Shown one piece after another: positions 60,828 through 64,000 of a stretch of 64,000 bases of DNA; the stretch's first letter is position 1, and every line of letters begins with the position of its first letter. Source of the DNA: Caballeronia sp. TF1N1 (GTDB taxonomy: Bacteria > Pseudomonadota > Gammaproteobacteria > Burkholderiales > Burkholderiaceae); assembly GCF_022878925.1 (NCBI RefSeq), contig NZ_CP084628.1:868001-932000 (forward strand). Direction: 5' to 3'. Made by a program: the position numbers and the translations under genes. The notes below the pieces were generated by a model that worked only from the letters and a program-made list of their open reading frames with translations, did not search any database and was not told the DNA's origin.

Positions 60828-61322
60828 ATGCCGCTCAATCCTGCTTCGCCGCTCGCCCGTCTCATGCTCGCGCCCGTGCTGCCCGGCGGAATAGTATGGA
60901 TAGGCTTGCGCACGGCGCGGCGCGCGCCCATGCAACAGGTCGAGAGTACGACGGCGCTGACAGGCGGCGGCCTTGACGGCGACCACTACAGCCGCAAGCA
61001 GGGCAATCGGCAAGTGACGCTGATACAGCTCGAAAGCATGCGTGCCATTGCGAGCCATCTTGGCCGCGACGAAGTCTCGCCATTCGATCTGCGACGCAAT
61101 ATCGTCACGTCGGGCATCAATCTGCATGCGCTGAAGGACCGTCGGTTTCGTATCGGCGATGCGGTGCTCGAAGCGAGCGGCGAATGTCATCCCTGTTCGC
61201 GGATGGAAGAGACTTTCGGCGTCGGCGGCTATAACGCCGTGCGCGGCTTCGGCGGAATCACGGCACGCGTGATCGAAGGCGGAGAGATCGCGCTTGGCGA
61301 TGTGATCGTGCCTTTGACGTAA
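60828..61322 (+). CDS. MOSC-domain protein
   Basis: 164 residues, one MOSC domain. LTGGGLDGDHY and the Cys-containing GECHPCSRMEE are the family's cofactor/sulfur-handling site; the MOSC fold binds molybdenum cofactor sulfur or related groups (as in YiiM). Stands alone; no molybdoenzyme is adjacent. Confidence 0.83.
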   Translation: MPLNPASPLARLMLAPVLPGGIVWIGLRTARRAPMQQVESTTALTGGGLDGDHYSRKQGNRQVTLIQLESMRAIASHLGRDEVSPFDLRRNIVTSGINLHALKDRRFRIGDAVLEASGECHPCSRMEETFGVGGYNAVRGFGGITARVIEGGEIALGDVIVPLT

Positions 61323-61367
61323 GATAGCTCGCTTCCGAACGTCCATTATCGAACAGGAGCGTCAAGC

Positions 61368-61700
61368 GTGATCGAGCCGAAGAGCGTATTCAAGGACAAC
61401 CTGGCGCAATTGCCGGGCATCGATGGTATCGGGCGTATCGATCTGATCGATAGCCGAGGCGCGGTGGTGTCGAGCATCGAAAACAAGCCGGGCAAGCAGG
61501 GCTCGCTTGCGGTGTATCACTATCTCAAGCAGGCCTTCGGCACGCTCGATGTCGAGGCCGCCGAGTATGGCCTCGCTCTTTTCGCCGAACATACGACCGA
61601 TGCGCGCAGCCGTCCGGGCGCGCATCCGAATGTGGATCGGCTGGTCGAGATTGCAAATGGTGGCGAACCGTTGCGTATTGAAGTGATCGCCGCGGAATGA
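61368..61700 (+). CDS. Small protein, probably DUF2322 family
   Basis: 110 residues from a GTG with AGGAG eight bases upstream. The sequence (LPGIDGIGRIDLIDSRG, ENKPGKQGSLAVYHYL) fits what I recall of DUF2322, a small soluble family without known function. Followed by an intrinsic-terminator-like hairpin. Confidence 0.65.
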   Translation: MIEPKSVFKDNLAQLPGIDGIGRIDLIDSRGAVVSSIENKPGKQGSLAVYHYLKQAFGTLDVEAAEYGLALFAEHTTDARSRPGAHPNVDRLVEIANGGEPLRIEVIAAE

Positions 61701-61703
61701 GAA

Positions 61704-61726
61704 AAAGCGGCCACGAAGGCCGCTTT
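61704..61726. terminator. Hairpin between convergent genes
   Basis: AAAGCGGCC (61704-61712) and GGCCGCTTT (61718-61726) form a 9-bp stem. Read on the minus strand it ends in TTTTT, so it best serves the MFS gene at 61760-63112; on the plus strand the T-run is short. Confidence 0.75.
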
Positions 61727-61759
61727 CATCGACTTAAGCCGACACATCGAGCTGACACA

Positions 61760-63112
61760 TCAAACCGGCTTCAACTCCACCCGCTTGATGTCCTTGACGA
61801 TCACGAGATAGGCAAACACCGTGATCAGCGCATTGACGCCGACGAACGCCAGCGCGCCGTTGAACGAGCCGGTCCGCGCGAGGATATAGCCGATCACGAT
61901 CGGCGTGACGATGCCCGCCGCATTGCCGAACATATTGAAGATCGAACCCGACAAGCCGATGGCTTCCTTCGGCGCCGTATCCGCGACCACCGCCCAGCCC
62001 AACGCACCTATGCCCTTGCCGAAGAACGCGAGCGACATCAACGCCACGACGAGCCAGTCCGCATCCACGTAGTTGCAGCCGATAATGCACGACGACAGCA
62101 ACATGCCGGCGACGATCGGCAGCTTGCGTGCGAACGTGACCGAACGCCCGTGGCGGATCAGCGAGTCGGACAGCACGCCGCCCAGCACGCCGCCGAGAAA
62201 GCCGCAGATTGCAGGCAGCGAGGCGATCAGGCCCGCTTGCAGAATCGTCATGTGACGCGCCTGCACGAGATAGATGGGAAACCACGTCAGGAAGAAGTAC
62301 GTCAGCACGTTGATGCAGAACTGCGCGAGATAAACGCCGAGCAGCATGCGGTTCGTGAGCAACTGGCGCACGGCGCTCCAGCCCAAAGCGTTGCCACCGT
62401 TGCCGCCGACGCGCCCACGCCGATGCCCGCGCACGAGACCGCCGCCTTCCTCGATGTAATCGAGTTCCTGCTTGTTGATGCCCGGATGATCGGCGGGATT
62501 CTTCATGACAGCGAGCCATGTCAGCGCAAGCAGCAAGCCGGCGATACCCATGACGATATACACGTGATGCCAGCCGAAAGCGTGCGTGAGCCAGGCCATC
62601 AACGGCGTGAACACGACAGCGGCGAAATACTGCGCCGCATTGAAAATGGCCGATGCCGTGCCGCGTTCGCTCGTCGGAAACCAGCTTGCGACCACTTTGG
62701 CGTTGGCGGGGAAGGCGGGCGCTTCGGCCGCGCCCATCATGAAGCGCAGCACGAACAATGCGGTCACGGCGGTGGCGGCGCTGCCGAGCAGGCCGATCGA
62801 GCTTTGCAGCAGCGTAAACAGCGACCACAGAAAGATACTCGCCGCATACACGCGCCGCGCGCCGAATCGGTCGAGCAGCCAGCCTGCGGGAAGCTGGGAG
62901 AGCACATACGCCCAACTGAAGGCCGAGAAGATATACCCCATGCGGATGGCGTCGAAACCGAACTCGGCGCGCATCGCGGAGCCGGTGACCGACAAGGTCG
63001 CGCGATCCGCATAGTTGAAGGTCGTGATCACGAAGATCAGCAACAGAATCACGTAACGCACTTTCGTGCGCTTCATGGCGTCGGCCGGAGCAGCAGCGCG
63101 GCTCATCGACAT
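61760..63112 (-). CDS. MFS glucarate/galactarate-type transporter (GudP-like)
   Basis: 450 residues, about twelve membrane segments; NYADRATLSVTGSAMRAEFG in helix 1 and GWLLDRFGARR in loop 2-3 mark the ACS family. It is downstream of a 5-dehydro-4-deoxyglucarate dehydratase gene on the same strand, which makes an aldarate (glucarate or galactarate) the likely substrate. A strong terminator lies between the two genes, so it either has its own promoter or is expressed by read-through. Confidence 0.86.
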   Translation of the reverse strand: MSMSRAAAPADAMKRTKVRYVILLLIFVITTFNYADRATLSVTGSAMRAEFGFDAIRMGYIFSAFSWAYVLSQLPAGWLLDRFGARRVYAASIFLWSLFTLLQSSIGLLGSAATAVTALFVLRFMMGAAEAPAFPANAKVVASWFPTSERGTASAIFNAAQYFAAVVFTPLMAWLTHAFGWHHVYIVMGIAGLLLALTWLAVMKNPADHPGINKQELDYIEEGGGLVRGHRRGRVGGNGGNALGWSAVRQLLTNRMLLGVYLAQFCINVLTYFFLTWFPIYLVQARHMTILQAGLIASLPAICGFLGGVLGGVLSDSLIRHGRSVTFARKLPIVAGMLLSSCIIGCNYVDADWLVVALMSLAFFGKGIGALGWAVVADTAPKEAIGLSGSIFNMFGNAAGIVTPIVIGYILARTGSFNGALAFVGVNALITVFAYLVIVKDIKRVELKPV

Positions 63113-63137
63113 GGCAATCTCCTTTTGGTTACGGCAA

Positions 63138-63179
63138 AAAAACGCGCGGCGCTCGTTGATTACGGCGCCGCGCGTTTTT
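63138..63179. terminator. Strong intrinsic terminator between KDG dehydratase and MFS genes
   Basis: A stem of ten G/C-rich pairs (63143-63152 with 63165-63174), extended by A5/T5 on both sides, around a 12-base loop. Functional in both directions. Confidence 0.9.
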
Positions 63180-63201
63180 GTGTCTCCTGCCTGTCGTACT
63201 C

Positions 63202-64000
63202 TTACTGTGCGCCGAGCTTCTTGATCAGCACGTCGAGCTGGGCGACTTCTTCCTCGGTCAGGTCGGTGAGCGGTGCGCGCACCGGGCCCGCGTCGTGACC
63301 GACCAGCTTCGCGCCCGCCTTGACGATGCTCACCGCATAGCCCGCACGGCGATTGCGGATGGCAAGGTACGGCAGGAAGAAGTCGTCGATCAGCTTGCCG
63401 ACGGTTTCGTGGTCGTCCGCCGCGATGGCGCGATAGAAGTCCATCGCGGTCTTCGGAATGAAGTTGAACACGGCCGACGAATACACCGGCACGCCGAGCG
63501 CCTTGTAGGCGGCGGCGTAGACTTCCGCGGTCGGCAGGCCGCCGAGGTACGAGAAGCGGTCGCCCAGACGGCGGCGGATGGTGACCATGGGCTCGATCTC
63601 GCCCACGCCGTCCTTAAAGCCGATCAGGTTCGGGCAGCGGTCGGCCAGACGTTCGAGCATGTCGGCGTTGAGCTTGGAGTTGGCGCGGTTATAGATGATG
63701 ACGCCCATCTTCGGCACGGCCTTGCAGACTTCTTCGGCGTGAGCCGCGATACCTTCTTGCGACGCTTCGGTCAGATAATGCGGCATCAGCAAAATGCCCT
63801 GCGCGCCGTTCTTCTCGGCTTCCTGCGCAAACGCGATGGCCGTGCGCGTCGGGCCGCCCGCGCCGGCGAGAATGGGCACCTTGCCACGGCACACTTCGGT
63901 GGCCGTCTTCACGATCTGCGAATATTCGGGTTGCGTCAGCGAAAAGAACTCACCCGTGCCGCCCGCCACGAACAGCGCCGATGCGCCGTAGGGCGCGAGC
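63202..64000 (-). CDS. kdgD: 5-Dehydro-4-deoxyglucarate dehydratase (5' part beyond window)
   Basis: About 266 C-terminal residues are visible; the frame is open to the window edge. [26 protein letters not shown] and the Schiff-base Lys in [13 protein letters not shown] identify the KDG dehydratase of the DHDPS family, which turns 5-keto-4-deoxyglucarate into alpha-ketoglutarate semialdehyde and CO2 in glucarate/galactarate breakdown. The GudP-like carrier follows. Confidence 0.92.
   Translation of the reverse strand, partial: LAPYGASALFVAGGTGEFFSLTQPEYSQIVKTATEVCRGKVPILAGAGGPTRTAIAFAQEAEKNGAQGILLMPHYLTEASQEGIAAHAEEVCKAVPKMGVIIYNRANSKLNADMLERLADRCPNLIGFKDGVGEIEPMVTIRRRLGDRFSYLGGLPTAEVYAAAYKALGVPVYSSAVFNFIPKTAMDFYRAIAADDHETVGKLIDDFFLPYLAIRNRRAGYAVSIVKAGAKLVGHDAGPVRAPLTDLTEEEVAQLDVLIKKLGAQ

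Overview
The window reads as chromosome of a GC-rich betaproteobacterium, most likely a soil- or plant-associated member of the Burkholderiaceae (Paraburkholderia/Caballeronia type). This is inferred from codon bias, the density of LysR/TetR regulators, MFS carriers and sugar-acid or aromatic catabolic clusters, and from porin and tRNA style; no marker gene fixes the species. No rRNA, CRISPR array, integrase, transposase or prophage was seen. One tRNA (Val, anticodon GAC) is present. Both window edges cut a gene: a CheB/CheR-PAS-HWE sensor kinase on the left and a 5-dehydro-4-deoxyglucarate dehydratase on the right.

Layout. 1-6.6 kb: HWE kinase end plus response regulator, then a CaiB CoA-transferase/crotonase pair with a LysR gene divergent from a KdgT-type 2-keto-3-deoxygluconate permease. 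6.7-9.3 kb: electrophile-defence module (NemR-like repressor with the Cys/Lys switch residues, a DJ-1/PfpI protein, and a 21-bp operator repeated at both promoters), then a solitary flgM behind a good sigma-28 promoter. 9.4-12.7 kb: lipoprotein, EAL phosphodiesterase, LysR/MFS divergent pair. 13.0-18.5 kb: gallate (4,5-cleavage) operon with dioxygenase, carrier, hydratase, aldolase, and two co-translated proteins of unknown role. 18.5-26.5 kb: sugar-acid operon ending in L-2-keto-3-deoxyarabonate dehydratase, with its LysR gene and a second MFS gene that shares a 17/20 promoter element.

26.7-37.3 kb: chemoreceptor, glycosyltransferase, a DUF899/HTH/beta-propeller group, a hybrid histidine kinase and a GGDEF-EAL protein. 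37.4-41.1 kb: tRNA-Val, glyoxalase I-like protein, a two-gene Tat/GMC dehydrogenase and small DNA-binding or unknown proteins. 41.4-45.5 kb: a compact csgE-F-G-B-A curli locus whose main subunit is about three times the length of E. coli CsgA and whose secretion pore carries altered constriction residues. 45.6-53.2 kb: pectinase-like GH28 lipoprotein, TetR/porin pair, NmrA-like/MocR divergent pair, azoreductase and acetyltransferase.

53.3-60.8 kb is the best candidate for an undescribed pathway. Two divergent gene sets (SDR, DUF993, sugar isomerase; CoA-transferase, crotonase, MFS) flank a TetR gene, and a related inverted repeat lies at both promoters. 60.8-64.0 kb: MOSC protein, small DUF protein, then glucarate-type MFS and KDG dehydratase. 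Taken together the window serves uptake and breakdown of plant-derived acids (pectin/uronate/aldarate, gallate) plus surface attachment and c-di-GMP/chemotaxis signalling.
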